Source: Candidatus Nanopelagicaceae bacterium (lineage in GTDB: Bacteria; Actinomycetota; Actinomycetes; Nanopelagicales; Nanopelagicaceae). From it: DNA of 64,000 nt. The notes under the pieces were generated by a model that saw only the letters and a list, made by a program, of their open reading frames with translations, was not told where the DNA came from and searched no databases. The position numbers and the translations under genes are program-made. The stretch covers positions 62,001 to 126,000 of the forward strand of contig JANQVH010000046.1 of assembly GCA_030730425.1 (NCBI GenBank). Reading direction: 5' to 3'. Shown here one piece after another: positions 35,218 to 47,055 of this stretch (position 1 is its first letter; every line of letters starts with the position of its first letter).

Positions 35218-35690
35218 GCTGGCATCACCACAACGCAGCGATCTGGGTCTTCGCCTTCAGATTCACTACTTAAGCCGATCTTCTGGATGGTGTCATGGAT
35301 GACTTTTCGCTCAAAGGCATTCATTGGGGCGAGTTTTATTGGCTTGCCCTTAGATTTGACCTCATCGGCTGTCTCCTCTGCAAGCTTTGCAAGGGCGCTC
35401 TTTTTATCAGCTCTAAACCCATCGATATCAAGCATTAATCGGGAGCGCTCACCTGTTGCAGTTTGAACAGCTAGGCGAGTGAGCTCTTGAATGGCATCTA
35501 ATACCTCTCCATCCCCGCCTACTAGATGGGTTAGGTCGCCGCCCTCAATAACTAGCGCTGCTCGCTCATTTTCCACGCTGATTTCAATATCGCCATCGAG
35601 ATCTGCGATATCAAGTAAGCCCTCTAGGTAATCAGCAGCGATATCGCCCTCTTCTTCAAGGCTTGTCACTACAGTCTTCTCTTCGCTCAT
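35214..35690 (-). CDS. jag: Jag/KhpB-like RNA-binding protein (KH + R3H)
   Basis: A 158-residue protein with an acidic N-terminus, a KH domain (about 30-95, GDLTHLVGGDGEVLDAIQELTR in part: VGGDGEVLDAIQ) and an R3H domain (about 100-155, MNAFERKVIHDTI). The Jag-N domain of longer homologues is absent, as in other actinobacteria. It lies downstream of yidC, its usual partner. AGGAGAAG precedes the ATG. The last bases overlap the inferred rsmG start. Confidence 0.93.
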   Translation of the reverse strand: MSEEKTVVTSLEEEGDIAADYLEGLLDIADLDGDIEISVENERAALVIEGGDLTHLVGGDGEVLDAIQELTRLAVQTATGERSRLMLDIDGFRADKKSALAKLAEETADEVKSKGKPIKLAPMNAFERKVIHDTIQKIGLSSESEGEDPDRCVVVMPA

Positions 35691-35732
35691 ATCTTCTCCT
35701 TCGTCTTTTGCCCCGTTTTGAGGCTTTTAATG

Positions 35733-36647
35733 CTATTTGCGCCTTTTCTTCTTTTTCTTCTTTGGTTGCTCTCTCTGCCCCATTGGTTTTGGCTCCTCTG
35801 TGGCAACTCCTCCGCCATTACTTTCACCCTCTGGCTCCTGGCCTGACTTCTTAGCTTTCTTTGCTTGGAGCTCCTCCCAGGCTGGCGATCCTGGGGTTGG
35901 GTTTCTCTTAATCACATAGAACTGCTGACCCCAGGTCCAGAAATTTGTTGTAGACCAGTAGATCAAAACTCCGATTGGAAAGTTAACTCCTGAGACAGCA
36001 AAAATAACTGGGAATAAATAAAGCATTATTTTCTGCTGCTGCAACATCATATTGTTTGAGGAATCTAGTTTTGGCATTCCTTTAACCATCAACTGACGCT
36101 GGGTAGTAAATGTTGTTAGTGACATTAAAAATATTAGAAATACTGTAACTATCTTTACTGTGCCATCAGATGTTCCAAGGAATGTCTGTGAGATTGGAGC
36201 GCCAAAGAATTCTGCCTTTGCCATCTGCGCTGCAATTTCGCTAGTTAAAACTCCACGAGCCTGTGGTGGGTTTTTACCAATTCCATTAAGCACTGTGAAG
36301 AGTGCGAAAAATATTGGGGCTTGAGCCAGAATTGGAAAACATGAAGCCATTGGATTTGTCTTATGGGTCTTATATAACTTCATCAACTCTTCTGATTGCT
36401 TCTGGCGATCATCTTTATATTTCTGTTGAATCTTCTTCATCTCTGGAGCTAGGGCAGTTAGAGCTCGCTGGGATTTAATCTGTTTTACAAAGAGTGGAAT
36501 CAAAATAGTTCTAATTAAAACAACAAGGCCCATGATAGAAAGAGTCCATGTGACTCCACTTGCTCCGCCAAATACTGGTGAGAGAGCTTTATGGATAGAG
36601 ACCATAACTCCAGAAACAATCCAATAAAGCGGATCTAAAATGCCCAT
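35733..36647 (-). CDS. yidC: Membrane protein insertase YidC
   Basis: Inserts membrane proteins with or without SecYEG. The 304-residue protein has an N-terminal hydrophobic segment, the YidC/Oxa1 core (about 28-240) with the LVVLIRTILIPLFVKQIKSQRA helix carrying the groove arginine (R in VLIRTILIP), and NPMASCFPILAQAPIFFALF. The C-terminus is strongly basic (KKKKKKRRK), which in the family contacts ribosomes. It follows yidD with one-base spacing, the standard rpmH-rnpA-yidD-yidC order. Confidence 0.96.
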   Translation of the reverse strand: MGILDPLYWIVSGVMVSIHKALSPVFGGASGVTWTLSIMGLVVLIRTILIPLFVKQIKSQRALTALAPEMKKIQQKYKDDRQKQSEELMKLYKTHKTNPMASCFPILAQAPIFFALFTVLNGIGKNPPQARGVLTSEIAAQMAKAEFFGAPISQTFLGTSDGTVKIVTVFLIFLMSLTTFTTQRQLMVKGMPKLDSSNNMMLQQQKIMLYLFPVIFAVSGVNFPIGVLIYWSTTNFWTWGQQFYVIKRNPTPGSPAWEELQAKKAKKSGQEPEGESNGGGVATEEPKPMGQREQPKKKKKKRRK

Positions 36648-36938
36648 TTAGCTCACCATGCTTTCTGTCTCTTTATTTGATAGTAAAAAAGGGCCTATTT
36701 TCAACGTTTTTGGAGGGTAATCCACCCCACCATGGCTTAGTGGGTTACATCTAATAACTCTCCACACACCTAGAGCTAGACCAAAGATATGGAAGTTTTT
36801 TATTGATTCATATGTGTATTGAGAGCAAGAAGGATAATACTTACACCTTGGAGCAAGTCCTGGGGCTATAAATTTCTGCCAAATTTTAATTATTAAAATA
36901 AATGGAAGCATAAGTAAGTCAAGTAATTTATTAATCAT
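36648..36938 (-). CDS. yidD: YidD membrane protein insertion efficiency factor
   Basis: A 96-residue protein with the N-terminal hydrophobic helix (LPFILIIKIWQKFIAPGL) and the conserved CKYYPSCSQYTYESI and RCNPLSHGGVDYPP motifs. It overlaps rnpA by four bases and abuts yidC. Its exact role is uncertain in the family; it aids YidC-dependent insertion. Confidence 0.95.
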   Translation of the reverse strand: MINKLLDLLMLPFILIIKIWQKFIAPGLAPRCKYYPSCSQYTYESIKNFHIFGLALGVWRVIRCNPLSHGGVDYPPKTLKIGPFLLSNKETESMVS

Positions 36939-37267
36939 CTTCCCGCCTTTTCATTTAACGCGGTAAATAACCTTGGGATTTCATTATGAACATTCTGCTC
37001 ATGTTTAGTTGCTCTAATTACCACCATGGATTGTGGGGGAAGAATATGAAGGCTGCTTTTTGAAGCATGTCTTAACTGCCTTGTCACTCTATGGCGAATC
37101 ACTGAGCCACCGATCGCTCTTGAGACAACAAAACCAACTTTCGGAGATATGAGATTTGGTTCTTTGCTTAAATAACCAACAAGGCTCTTTGTTGTTGAAC
37201 GAATTGGTGAACGAGTAACCCGCGCGAAGTCTTCGCGAGAAGTTAGGCGGTTAATGGCTGCTAGCAC
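36935..37267 (-). CDS. rnpA: Ribonuclease P protein component
   Basis: Protein subunit of RNase P, which matures tRNA 5' ends. The 110-residue basic protein starts MLAAINRLTSREDFARV and contains the family box VGFVVSRAIGGSVIRHRVTRQLRHA (in part: VIRHRVTRQLRH), with the RNA-binding RxxxRxxR-type arginines. It lies 15 bases after rpmH and overlaps yidD by four bases, the standard order at bacterial origins. Confidence 0.96.
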   Translation of the reverse strand: MLAAINRLTSREDFARVTRSPIRSTTKSLVGYLSKEPNLISPKVGFVVSRAIGGSVIRHRVTRQLRHASKSSLHILPPQSMVVIRATKHEQNVHNEIPRLFTALNEKAGR

Positions 37268-37282
37268 GCCGGTTATTACAGC

Positions 37283-37417
37283 TTAGGCGGATATACGAGC
37301 GCGACCCTTAGCGCGACGGGCAGAGAGAACTGCGCGTCCACCACGAGTTGCCATACGAGCGCGAAAACCATGCTTCTTCGCGCGCCGACGATTATTCGGC
37401 TGGAAAGTACGCTTCAT
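37283..37417 (-). CDS. rpmH: 50S ribosomal protein L34
   Basis: A 44-residue ribosomal protein beginning [18 protein letters not shown] and ending [11 protein letters not shown], fully typical of L34. It is the first gene of the leftward rpmH-rnpA-yidD-yidC-jag-rsmG-parA-parB cluster. The preceding region toward dnaA contains DnaA boxes. Confidence 0.98.
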   Translation of the reverse strand: MKRTFQPNNRRRAKKHGFRARMATRGGRAVLSARRAKGRARISA

Positions 37418-37761
37418 CTTCTTCTCTCACTCCTTTAAAAACAGCTCTTAATTTGAGCTGTTGGGATTGATCAGGCCTTGAGGTAATCGCGTAGCTGCGA
37501 TTGGGGGCCACAAGAGCAGGGGGCAACGGTATCTGTTGACCTACCGATTTGGAAAACTGGGGATATCTTTTAGGGCATTTAGGGCCTTTGGGAAGATTTT
37601 GTGGATAACCACTTGCTTTTATTTGGATAAAGGCATACTTTCCGCCTCTATCCACAGGCAAGAAGGTTTTTAAGCTCTTTTCCCCCGAGATTAAGCCTAA
37701 AGTCGAAGTATAGACCACAGCCTGTGGATAACTTTGTGGATAACTAGTGAGATGAGGGGTT
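37418..37761. promoter_or_regulatory. rpmH-dnaA intergenic region with DnaA boxes
   Basis: A 344-base gap without a gene. Perfect TGTGGATAA (DnaA box TTATCCACA) occurs at 37600-37608, 37723-37731 and 37735-37743; CTATCCACA (one mismatch) is at 37648-37656. The last pair is 12 bases apart and sits 19-39 bases upstream of the dnaA ATG, suited to DnaA autoregulation. The dnaA ATG at 37762 has GAGGGG nearby. The region could form one half of a bipartite origin together with the dnaA-dnaN gap. Confidence 0.85.
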
Positions 37762-39192
37762 ATGTCGATTGCTGAACCAGGAGCCCTTGAAGCCAAGGAA
37801 ATTGAGGCTGACCTTTTAGAGCTTTGGAAGGGAATTGTTGATTCTGTTGCTAAAGAGTCTCCTCAAAATCGCGCCTTTCTTACTCTGACTAAACCTCTAG
37901 GTTTATTAAAGAGCGATGGGGGATCAAATCTCCTTCTTGCCGCCCCTAATGTTTTTGCAAAAGATGTTTTAGAGAGCCGTTTAAAGGTTTTATTAAATGA
38001 TGCGCTCTCGGCCAAATTGGGCGAGCGAATAAATATCGCAGTAACTGTTGATGAATCTCTCGATGCTGATCTCTCTGTAGTTGAAGAGGTAGATGTTGAG
38101 GTTGAATCTCCAAGGGCGGGAACTGGTCGCCAAGAGGTCCAGAGTAAAAGCTCTGATCAAACTCAGTTAAACCCTAGATATATTTTTGAAACTTTTGTTA
38201 TCGGTGCATCTAATCGTTTTGCCCACGCCGCAGCTGTTGCTGTAGCTGAGGCTCCTGCAAAGGCTTATAACCCGCTCTTTATTTATGGTGAGTCAGGTCT
38301 TGGAAAGACCCATTTATTACAAGCAATTGGGGCTTATGCCAAAGAGTTATATGGCGGAGTTCGGGTTCGCTACGTCTCATCTGAAGAGTTTACAAATGAC
38401 TTTATTAACTCAATTCGCGACGATAAATCTTCTAACTTTCAACGCCGCTACCGCGATCTTGATGTTCTACTTGTTGATGATATTCAATTCTTAGAAAATA
38501 AAGAGAGAACCCAAGAAGAGTTCTTTCATACTTTCAATACTTTATATAACGCTAACAAACAAATTGTTATCTCAAGTGATCGCCCACCAAAACAATTAAC
38601 TACTTTGGAAGATCGACTCCGCTCTAGATTTGAGTGGGGTTTAATAACTGATATTCAACCACCAGAACTTGAGACTCGAATTGCTATTTTAAGAAAGAAA
38701 GCTGCGCAAGATAAATTAAATGCACCCGATGATGTTTTGGAATATATCGCTTCAAAAATTTCCACAAACATTCGTGAGTTAGAGGGAGCGTTAATTCGTG
38801 TTACCGCTTTTGCTTCTTTAAATCGTCAGATAGTTGATATGAATTTAGCTGAGATAGTTCTTAAGGATTTAATCCCTGATGACTCAACACCTGAAATCAC
38901 AGCTAGTTTGATAATGGCCCAAACTGCCTCATATTTCAGTTTAACTTTAGATGATCTCTGTGGAACTTCTCGTTCAAGGGTTTTAGTTAATGCTCGCCAG
39001 ATCGCTATGTATCTCTGCCGGGAGATGACCGAGTTATCACTTCCTAAGATAGGTCAGACTTTTGGCGGCCGGGATCACACCACTGTTATGCATGCAGACC
39101 GAAAGGTCCGCCACTTAATGGCTGAGCGTAGATCGATTTTTAACCAGGTTTCCGAACTAACAAACCGGATAAAACTGCAGGCTAAGGCTTAA
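37762..39192 (+). CDS. dnaA: Chromosomal replication initiator DnaA
   Basis: Binds DnaA boxes and melts the origin. The 476-residue protein has domain I (about 15-95), an acidic variable linker (about 100-135), the AAA+ domain with Walker [10 protein letters not shown] (176-184) and Walker [10 protein letters not shown], and the DNA-binding domain with [24 protein letters not shown] (in part: [12 protein letters not shown]) near the C-terminus. All motifs are intact. The linker is shorter than in Streptomyces. Confidence 0.98.
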   Translation: MSIAEPGALEAKEIEADLLELWKGIVDSVAKESPQNRAFLTLTKPLGLLKSDGGSNLLLAAPNVFAKDVLESRLKVLLNDALSAKLGERINIAVTVDESLDADLSVVEEVDVEVESPRAGTGRQEVQSKSSDQTQLNPRYIFETFVIGASNRFAHAAAVAVAEAPAKAYNPLFIYGESGLGKTHLLQAIGAYAKELYGGVRVRYVSSEEFTNDFINSIRDDKSSNFQRRYRDLDVLLVDDIQFLENKERTQEEFFHTFNTLYNANKQIVISSDRPPKQLTTLEDRLRSRFEWGLITDIQPPELETRIAILRKKAAQDKLNAPDDVLEYIASKISTNIRELEGALIRVTAFASLNRQIVDMNLAEIVLKDLIPDDSTPEITASLIMAQTASYFSLTLDDLCGTSRSRVLVNARQIAMYLCREMTELSLPKIGQTFGGRDHTTVMHADRKVRHLMAERRSIFNQVSELTNRIKLQAKA

Positions 39193-39514
39193 TCTCTGAA
39201 ATATCAGAGGTTGGGGATAACCTGTGGATATGTGTGGATAACCTGTTGGTAAAGGTGGGGTTTGAAAAGACCTTATTTTTCCAAGTGGTTTGTTTTAAGA
39301 GTTACTCACAGTTTTTACACAGAGAAGAGGTGGTTTAAATGAAGGGTAATGCGGCCTTGAACAGGGCTTTTATTTCTTTTCCACAGTTAAACCGCCTGGT
39401 TACTACTACTAACTTTATAGATAAGAAATCTCATCTTAGAGAACAGATCTTGATAAGAAGCTTTAAATCAAACCAACTATCTAAAGTAAAGACGAAAGAG
39501 TTAGGCTGAAGATT
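39193..39514. other. Candidate oriC between dnaA and dnaN
   Basis: A 322-base gap. DnaA-box-like elements on the same strand: TGGGGATAA (39212-39220, one mismatch), TGTGGATAT (39223-39231, one mismatch), TGTGGATAA (39233-39241, perfect), spaced 10-11 bases, then TTTTCCACA (39377-39385, one mismatch in the other orientation). The right part is AT-rich with A/T runs. In Streptomyces and Mycobacterium oriC lies between dnaA and dnaN, which supports this place. A small hairpin CTCTGA-AATA-TCAGAG (39194-39209) directly follows the dnaA stop. TAGGCT (39502-39507) seven bases before the dnaN ATG may be its -10 box. Confidence 0.8.
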
Positions 39515-40642
39515 ATGAAATTCACAGTAGATAGCGCAGTGTTAACCGATAGCGTTAATTGGGTTTCAAGGAGCCTCTCAACCAGGCCAATTATGACCGC
39601 GCTACTAGGAATTGTGATCGAGGCGGGAAGCGATATCACTTTAAGTGCTTCAGATTTAGAGACCTCTGCCAAGTCTTCATTCTCTGCAGATATAAAAGAA
39701 AAAGGAAGAGTGTTAGTTCCAGGAAGGTTGTTAGCTGAAATCTCTAGAGCGCTACCAAATAAACCGGTTTCATTTAATCTAGATGGAAGTAGGGTTTTAG
39801 TAACAGCAGGAGCAGCTAAGTTCACCCTTCCAACACTTCCAATAAATGAATATCCAAACCTTCCAGTAATGCCTGATACATCAGGAAGCATCGCTAGTGA
39901 TTTATTTGCAACAGCGGTTAATCAAGTGGCGGTAGCAGCTGGGCGAGATGACTCGCTACCGACCTTAACTGGAATCCATGTTGATATAAATAAAGAAGTT
40001 ATTACATTTGCTGCAACTGATCGATACCGCCTAGCTGTTAGAGAGATTAACTGGAGCCCAAATAACCCAGAGGAAACAACAACAGCTTTACTTAGAGCAA
40101 GAACTTTGGCAGATGCAGCTAAAACAATTTCATCCAGTAAGAACATTTCATTCTCAGTAGCTCCTAATACCTCTAATGAGCGCTTAATTGGCTTTACAAC
40201 TGAGCAGAAATCGATGACTTCAAGGCAGTTAGATGGCGCCTTCCCTCCTTACCGCCATCTACTCCCAAGTGAAAGTATCGCAACTGCGGTAATTGAAGTT
40301 GCAGCACTCTTAGATTCTGTGCGCCGGGTAGCCTTAGTAACTGATAAAACTGTGCCGCTTCGTTTAAAGTTTTCAGATAACTCACTTCACCTTGAAGCTG
40401 GCGCAGGAGATGAAGCAACAGCTACCGAAGAACTTCAAATTTCATACACTGGAGAGGCGATAGATATCGCTTTTAACCCAACATTTTTAGCTGATGGTTT
40501 AAATGCTCTCGGAACAACTTATGTAAATATCGCATTTACCGGATCTAATAAACCGGCGGTTTTATCAGGTAAAAATAAAGTAGATGGCGAGATAGATAGC
40601 TCTTACCGCTATCTTCTAATGCCTATGCGTTACGCCTCTTAA
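39515..40642 (+). CDS. dnaN: DNA polymerase III beta sliding clamp
   Basis: Ring-shaped processivity clamp of replication. The 375-residue protein has three repeated clamp domains (about 1-120, 130-245, 250-375); MKFTVDSAVLTDSVNWVSRSL and the C-terminal YRYLLMPMRYAS are typical, with the MPMR peptide-binding region. It follows the origin region and precedes recF by 16 bases. Confidence 0.97.
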   Translation: MKFTVDSAVLTDSVNWVSRSLSTRPIMTALLGIVIEAGSDITLSASDLETSAKSSFSADIKEKGRVLVPGRLLAEISRALPNKPVSFNLDGSRVLVTAGAAKFTLPTLPINEYPNLPVMPDTSGSIASDLFATAVNQVAVAAGRDDSLPTLTGIHVDINKEVITFAATDRYRLAVREINWSPNNPEETTTALLRARTLADAAKTISSSKNISFSVAPNTSNERLIGFTTEQKSMTSRQLDGAFPPYRHLLPSESIATAVIEVAALLDSVRRVALVTDKTVPLRLKFSDNSLHLEAGAGDEATATEELQISYTGEAIDIAFNPTFLADGLNALGTTYVNIAFTGSNKPAVLSGKNKVDGEIDSSYRYLLMPMRYAS

Positions 40643-40658
40643 TTAACAAGCGTTAAAA

Positions 40659-41747
40659 ATGTTTGTTTCCCATCTATCTTTAAAAGATTTCCGCTCTTAT
40701 GAAAACTTAGAGCTTTCTTTAAAAACAGGGCAGAACATATTTATTGGTGAAAACGGTGAAGGCAAAACCAACATCATTGAGGCTTTAATGTATCTAGCCC
40801 TACTTTCATCACACCGGATATCAAGTGATCAACCTCTTATTAAATTAGGTAGTGAGCGCGCTTATATCCGCGCCAAAATTGAATCAGATGAGAGAGCCAC
40901 ACTTGTTGAGTTAGAGATAAACAACGGTAAGGCAAATCGCGCCAAAGTAAATCAAAATCCGGTACGAAGCCAGAAGGAGTTATTAGGTTTAGTAAAGAGC
41001 GTTTGTTTCTCGCCAGAGGATTTAGATTTAGTTCGCGGCGACCCGAGCGAGAGAAGGTCTTTTTTAGATCAACTTCTAATCCAACAGAGCCCGCGTCTTG
41101 CTGGTGTAATAAGTGATTATGAGAGAGCTTTAAAGCAGCGCAATTCACTACTAAAGAGCCGGGCTCCTGAGTCATCACTTCGTTCATGGAGCGATCACCT
41201 AGCTACTTTTGGAGGTGAGTTAATTGCGGGACGAATTAAATTAATTAATCAGATCGAGCCGTTATTTCAAAAAGCCTATAAAAATCTATCAGCGAAAAAA
41301 CTCGCTAAATTAGGATATAAATCAAGTATTCCTGCTCCCTCTGCAGAAAAGGAAGTAAATAGAGAGTTAATATTAAAAGCAATAGACGAGGTTAAAACAC
41401 AGGAGATAGAGCGAGGAATTTCTTTAGTAGGTCCGCACCGCGACGATCTTCTTTTAAACCTAGGTGATCATCCAGTTAAAGGCTATGCCAGCCACGGAGA
41501 GTCTTGGTCGATTGCTCTCGCTCTACGTCTAGCAAGTTATCAACTATTTATTAATGAAGGAGCAAAACCAATATTAATATTAGATGATGTTTTCTCTGAA
41601 CTTGATGAAGGGCGACGAGAGAAACTATTAGAGATTGCAGATAGCGCAGAGCAGACATTCATTACAGTTGCGGTTGAAAACGATTTACCTAAAGCAATTC
41701 AAGGCGCTAAATTTAACGTTGAGCTAGGCAAGGTAATAACTTTATGA
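40659..41747 (+). CDS. recF: DNA repair ATPase RecF
   Basis: Gap-repair ATPase loading RecA with RecO and RecR. The 362-residue protein has Walker A GENGEGKTN (about 32-40), the SMC-like signature region, and Walker B ILILDDVFSELDEGRR near residue 310. Length and context (dnaN-recF-DUF721-gyrB) are standard. The next ATG overlaps its stop by four bases. Confidence 0.97.
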   Translation: MFVSHLSLKDFRSYENLELSLKTGQNIFIGENGEGKTNIIEALMYLALLSSHRISSDQPLIKLGSERAYIRAKIESDERATLVELEINNGKANRAKVNQNPVRSQKELLGLVKSVCFSPEDLDLVRGDPSERRSFLDQLLIQQSPRLAGVISDYERALKQRNSLLKSRAPESSLRSWSDHLATFGGELIAGRIKLINQIEPLFQKAYKNLSAKKLAKLGYKSSIPAPSAEKEVNRELILKAIDEVKTQEIERGISLVGPHRDDLLLNLGDHPVKGYASHGESWSIALALRLASYQLFINEGAKPILILDDVFSELDEGRREKLLEIADSAEQTFITVAVENDLPKAIQGAKFNVELGKVITL

Positions 41748-42193
41748 AGCGAGATATTGCAAGGGAGCTCTACCGCTCTTATAGAAGTGGTTATAAAAAG
41801 AAGAAAGAGGTAGTTGAACAAGAACGTAGCCTCAGTGGAGAGCCAGAGAAGATTTCAAACCTTATAAATGAGCTGGTTCAAAATAGAGAGTGGCGACAGG
41901 GAATTGCTGAGGGAAATCTTTTTAGTGATTGGGATCAAATTGTTGGTAGTGAGGTCTCAGAACATGCCACACCAATTACTTTATTTGAAGGGAAATTAAC
42001 GATTCAAACCTCATCAACTGCTTGGAGCACACAACTTCGTTTAATAGAGAGCGAGCTTTTAAAGACAATTCGCAGAAGTTCTCCAGGAGCTTTAGTCGAT
42101 GAATTAGTGATCATGGGTCCTCACGCCCCATCTTGGAAGCGCGGCCTAAGAACGATCCGAGGGGCAAAAGGGGCTAGGGATACCTTTGGGTGA
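41744..42193 (+). CDS. dciA: DUF721 / DciA family protein
   Basis: A 149-residue protein with an N-terminal charged region and a DUF721 core (about 45-135: NLFSDWDQIVGSEVSEHATP and LTIQTSSTAWSTQLRLI, both in part). DciA proteins help load the replicative helicase in bacteria lacking DnaC or DnaI. It sits between recF and gyrB, as Rv0004 does in M. tuberculosis. Start overlaps recF as ATGA. The helicase role is family knowledge, not tested here. Confidence 0.9.
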   Translation: MKRDIARELYRSYRSGYKKKKEVVEQERSLSGEPEKISNLINELVQNREWRQGIAEGNLFSDWDQIVGSEVSEHATPITLFEGKLTIQTSSTAWSTQLRLIESELLKTIRRSSPGALVDELVIMGPHAPSWKRGLRTIRGAKGARDTFG

Positions 42194-42297
42194 TATTCAA
42201 GGCTCAACTACCTTCTAAAAACGCGCCTAATCCACCAACAACGCCCTTTTTTGGCTATCTCTAATCTGATTTACCACTAGGATTTACCTATACCTAG

Positions 42298-44327
<2,030 letters not shown>

Positions 44328-44328
<1 letters not shown>

Positions 44329-46796
44329 TGGAAAATCTTGATGAAAATAAAGTAGATCGCATTGAAATGGTCGATCTTCAAGTGGAGATGGCTCGCTCCT
44401 ATCTTGATTATGCAATGTCAGTTATCGTTGGAAGAGCGCTTCCTGACATTAGAGATGGTTTAAAACCAGTGCACCGAAGAGTTTTATATGCAATGTATGA
44501 CGCTGGTTATCGCCCAGATAAGGGTTATTACAAATCATCACGCATCGTTGGTGATGTTATGGGTAATTACCATCCACATGGCGATGGAGCTATCTATGAC
44601 ACCTTGGTTCGTTTAGCTCAACATTGGTCGCTTAGATACCCATTAGTTGATGGCAATGGAAACTTTGGATCTCCTGGCAATGATCCAGCTGCAGCAATGC
44701 GTTATACCGAAGCTCGTATGGCTCCTCTTGCAATGGAGATAATGCGAGATATCGATGAAGAAACTGTTGATTTTATTGCAAACTACGATGGACGAAGCCA
44801 AGAGCCGCTAGTACTTCCCTCTCGCTTTCCGAATTTATTAGTCAATGGATCAGCTGGTATCGCTGTTGGAATGGCAACAAATATTCCACCGCATAATCTG
44901 CGCGAAATTGCTGGGGCTGTGCAATGGGCCCTTGATAACCCAGATGCATCAAATGAGGAAACGCTAAAGGCTCTTCTTGGAATTGTTAAAGGACCAGATT
45001 TTCCAACTAAAGGAATCATTGTTGGGCGCCAAGGAATAGAAGATGCCTATCGCACAGGTCGCGGCTCTATTCAGATGCGCGCTGTTGTGGAAGTTGAAGA
45101 GATTAATAAGCGAACATGTTTAGTAGTAACAGAGCTGCCATATCAAGTAAATCCCGACAACCTTGCTCTAAAAATTGCTGAGCTAGTAAAAGATGGCAAA
45201 ATCAAAGGCATTGCTGATGTTAGAGATGAAGGCAATGAGCGCCTTGGTCAACGTTTAGTTATTGTGTTGCGAAATGATGCCACCCCTAAAATTGTCTTAA
45301 ATAATCTCTATAAACAGACACAACTCCAAGACTCTTTTGGAGCAAATATGTTGGCCTTGGTTGACAATGTTCCAAGAACACTACGCCTTGATGAATTTGT
45401 CCGCTATTACATTACTCATCAAGTAGAAGTAATTATCAGACGAACAAAATTTAGATTAAAAGAGAAAGAGAAACGCGCTCATATATTAAGTGGTTACTTA
45501 AAAGCACTTGATGCCCTAGATGCCGTAATAGCTTTAATCAGAGCTAGCGCTACATCAGAGCAAGCTCGGGAAGGTTTAATTAAACTTCTTGAAGTCGATG
45601 AACTTCAAGCCAATGCCATTCTTGATATGCAGCTGCGCCGCCTTGCAGCACTTGAGCGCCAGAAGATTATTGATGAATTCGAAACCTTGATGGCTGAAAT
45701 TAAAGAGTTGAAGATAATCCTTAATGATCCTGCTGCTCAAAGAGTGATAATTAAAGAGGAGCTTAAAGAGATTGTAGATAAGTATGGAGATGAGAGAAGA
45801 ACTCAGATAGTTGCTGGCGATACTGATTTATCAGTCGAGGATCTGATTCCAAACCAAGATGTAGTTGTAACCATTACAAGGGGCGGATATGCCAAACGCA
45901 CCAAAGCCGACCTTTATAGATCTCAGAGACGCGGCGGTAAAGGGGTTAAAGGAGCCGCCTTAAAACAAGATGACATAGTTGAACATTTCTTCACCGCATC
46001 AACTCACGATTGGCTTCTCTTTTTAACAAATCAAGGCCGGGTCTATAGAGCCAAAGTTCATGAGCTTCCTGATGCTGGACGTGATGCCAGGGGCCAGCAT
46101 GTTGCAAACTTATTGGCATTTAAACCAAATGAAACTATCGCCTCCGTTATCGGTATTAACGATTACTCCTCGCTTCCATACTTAGTAATCGCCACAAAAG
46201 GTGGAATAGTAAAGAAGAGCCCACTTAGTGAATATGACTCACCAAGAACCGGCGGCTTAATAGCAATCTCATTAAAAGATGGTGATGAGGTTGTGGCAGC
46301 TTCTGCTATTACGGCAAAAGATGAACTACTTTTAATTTCAAAGAAGGGAATGTCTCTTCGCTTTACAGCAGATGATGAGTCCTTGCGTTCTATGGGTAGA
46401 TCTGCAACTGGCGTGATTGGAATGAAGTTTAGAAGTGGTGATGAATTGCTCACTATGGCAACAATTAGAAGTGGTGATGAAAAGAGTTTTGTACTAACAG
46501 CAACCGATGGTGGTTTTGGAAAGAGAACTGATATCAGCGAGTATCGTTTGCAATCCCGCGGCGGCATTGGAGTTAAAGCTGCCAAAGTTGATGAAGGCGC
46601 GCGAGGTGGTTTAGTAGGAGCTCTAATTGTTAATGAAAGTAATGAGATTTTAGTTATTACCTCAGGAGGCGTAGTTATGCGCACCCCAGTAAAAGAAGTT
46701 CGCCAGACCGGGCGCGATACTCTTGGAGTTCGCCTAGTAAATCTTGATCAAGGCACCTTTGTGGTTTCACTAGCTAAGGTCAATGACGAGGATTAG
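44328..46796 (+). CDS. gyrA: DNA gyrase subunit A
   Basis: DNA cleavage-religation subunit. The 822-residue protein has the quinolone-resistance region [16 protein letters not shown], catalytic tyrosine in [10 protein letters not shown], and a C-terminal beta-pinwheel with the GyrA box QRRGGKG. Its ATG overlaps the gyrB stop by one base (TAATG). The DUF3566 gene that follows gyrA in mycobacteria is absent; the tRNA-Ile gene begins about 80 bases after the stop. Confidence 0.98.
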
Positions 46797-46831
46797 AAAG
46801 TGAAAAAATAAGCGGAAAAAAAGTGCTATTT

Positions 46832-46859
46832 TTGCGCACGCCCGCAGGTCAGGTAGCCT
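46832..46859 (+). promoter_or_regulatory. Putative promoter of tRNA-Ile/tRNA-Ala
   Basis: TTGCGC (46832-46837), 16-base spacer, TAGCCT (46854-46859), about 17 bases before the tRNA-Ile 5' end. Weak -35 but correct geometry. Confidence 0.42.
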
Positions 46860-46876
46860 TGCGCTTCCCGTTTTGC

Positions 46877-46954
46877 GGGCCTATAGCTCAGCCTGGTTAG
46901 AGCGCTTCCCTGATAAGGAAGAGGTCAGTGGTTCAAGTCCACTTAGGCCCACCA
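46877..46954 (+). tRNA. tRNA-Ile (anticodon GAT)
   Basis: Acceptor arms GGGCCTA (46877-46883) and TAGGCCC (46944-46950), discriminator A, and encoded CCA (46952-46954). The anticodon loop CTGATAA gives GAT. It is followed by tRNA-Ala 27 bases later, the usual ileT-alaT pair after gyrA. Confidence 0.96.
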
Positions 46955-46981
46955 TATCAACGCTCTTTTTTGCTGCGATAT

Positions 46982-47054
46982 GGGGACTTAGCTCAATTGG
47001 TAGAGCACCTGCTTTGCAAGCAGGGGGTTAGGGGTTCGATTCCCCTAGTCTCCA
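46982..47054 (+). tRNA. tRNA-Ala (anticodon TGC)
   Basis: Acceptor arms GGGGACT (46982-46988) and AGTCTCC (47047-47053), discriminator A at 47054; anticodon loop TTTGCAA gives TGC. No CCA is encoded. The PPIase start codon begins only two bases after the discriminator. Confidence 0.96.
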
Positions 47055-47055
47055 C

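Noticed and set aside
39194-39209. Hairpin after dnaA as a terminator
   Set aside because: Six-pair stem CTCTGA/TCAGAG is not followed by a T run; it may be chance or part of the origin.
46797-46831. Terminator after gyrA
   Set aside because: A- and T-rich runs are present, but no convincing GC stem was found.
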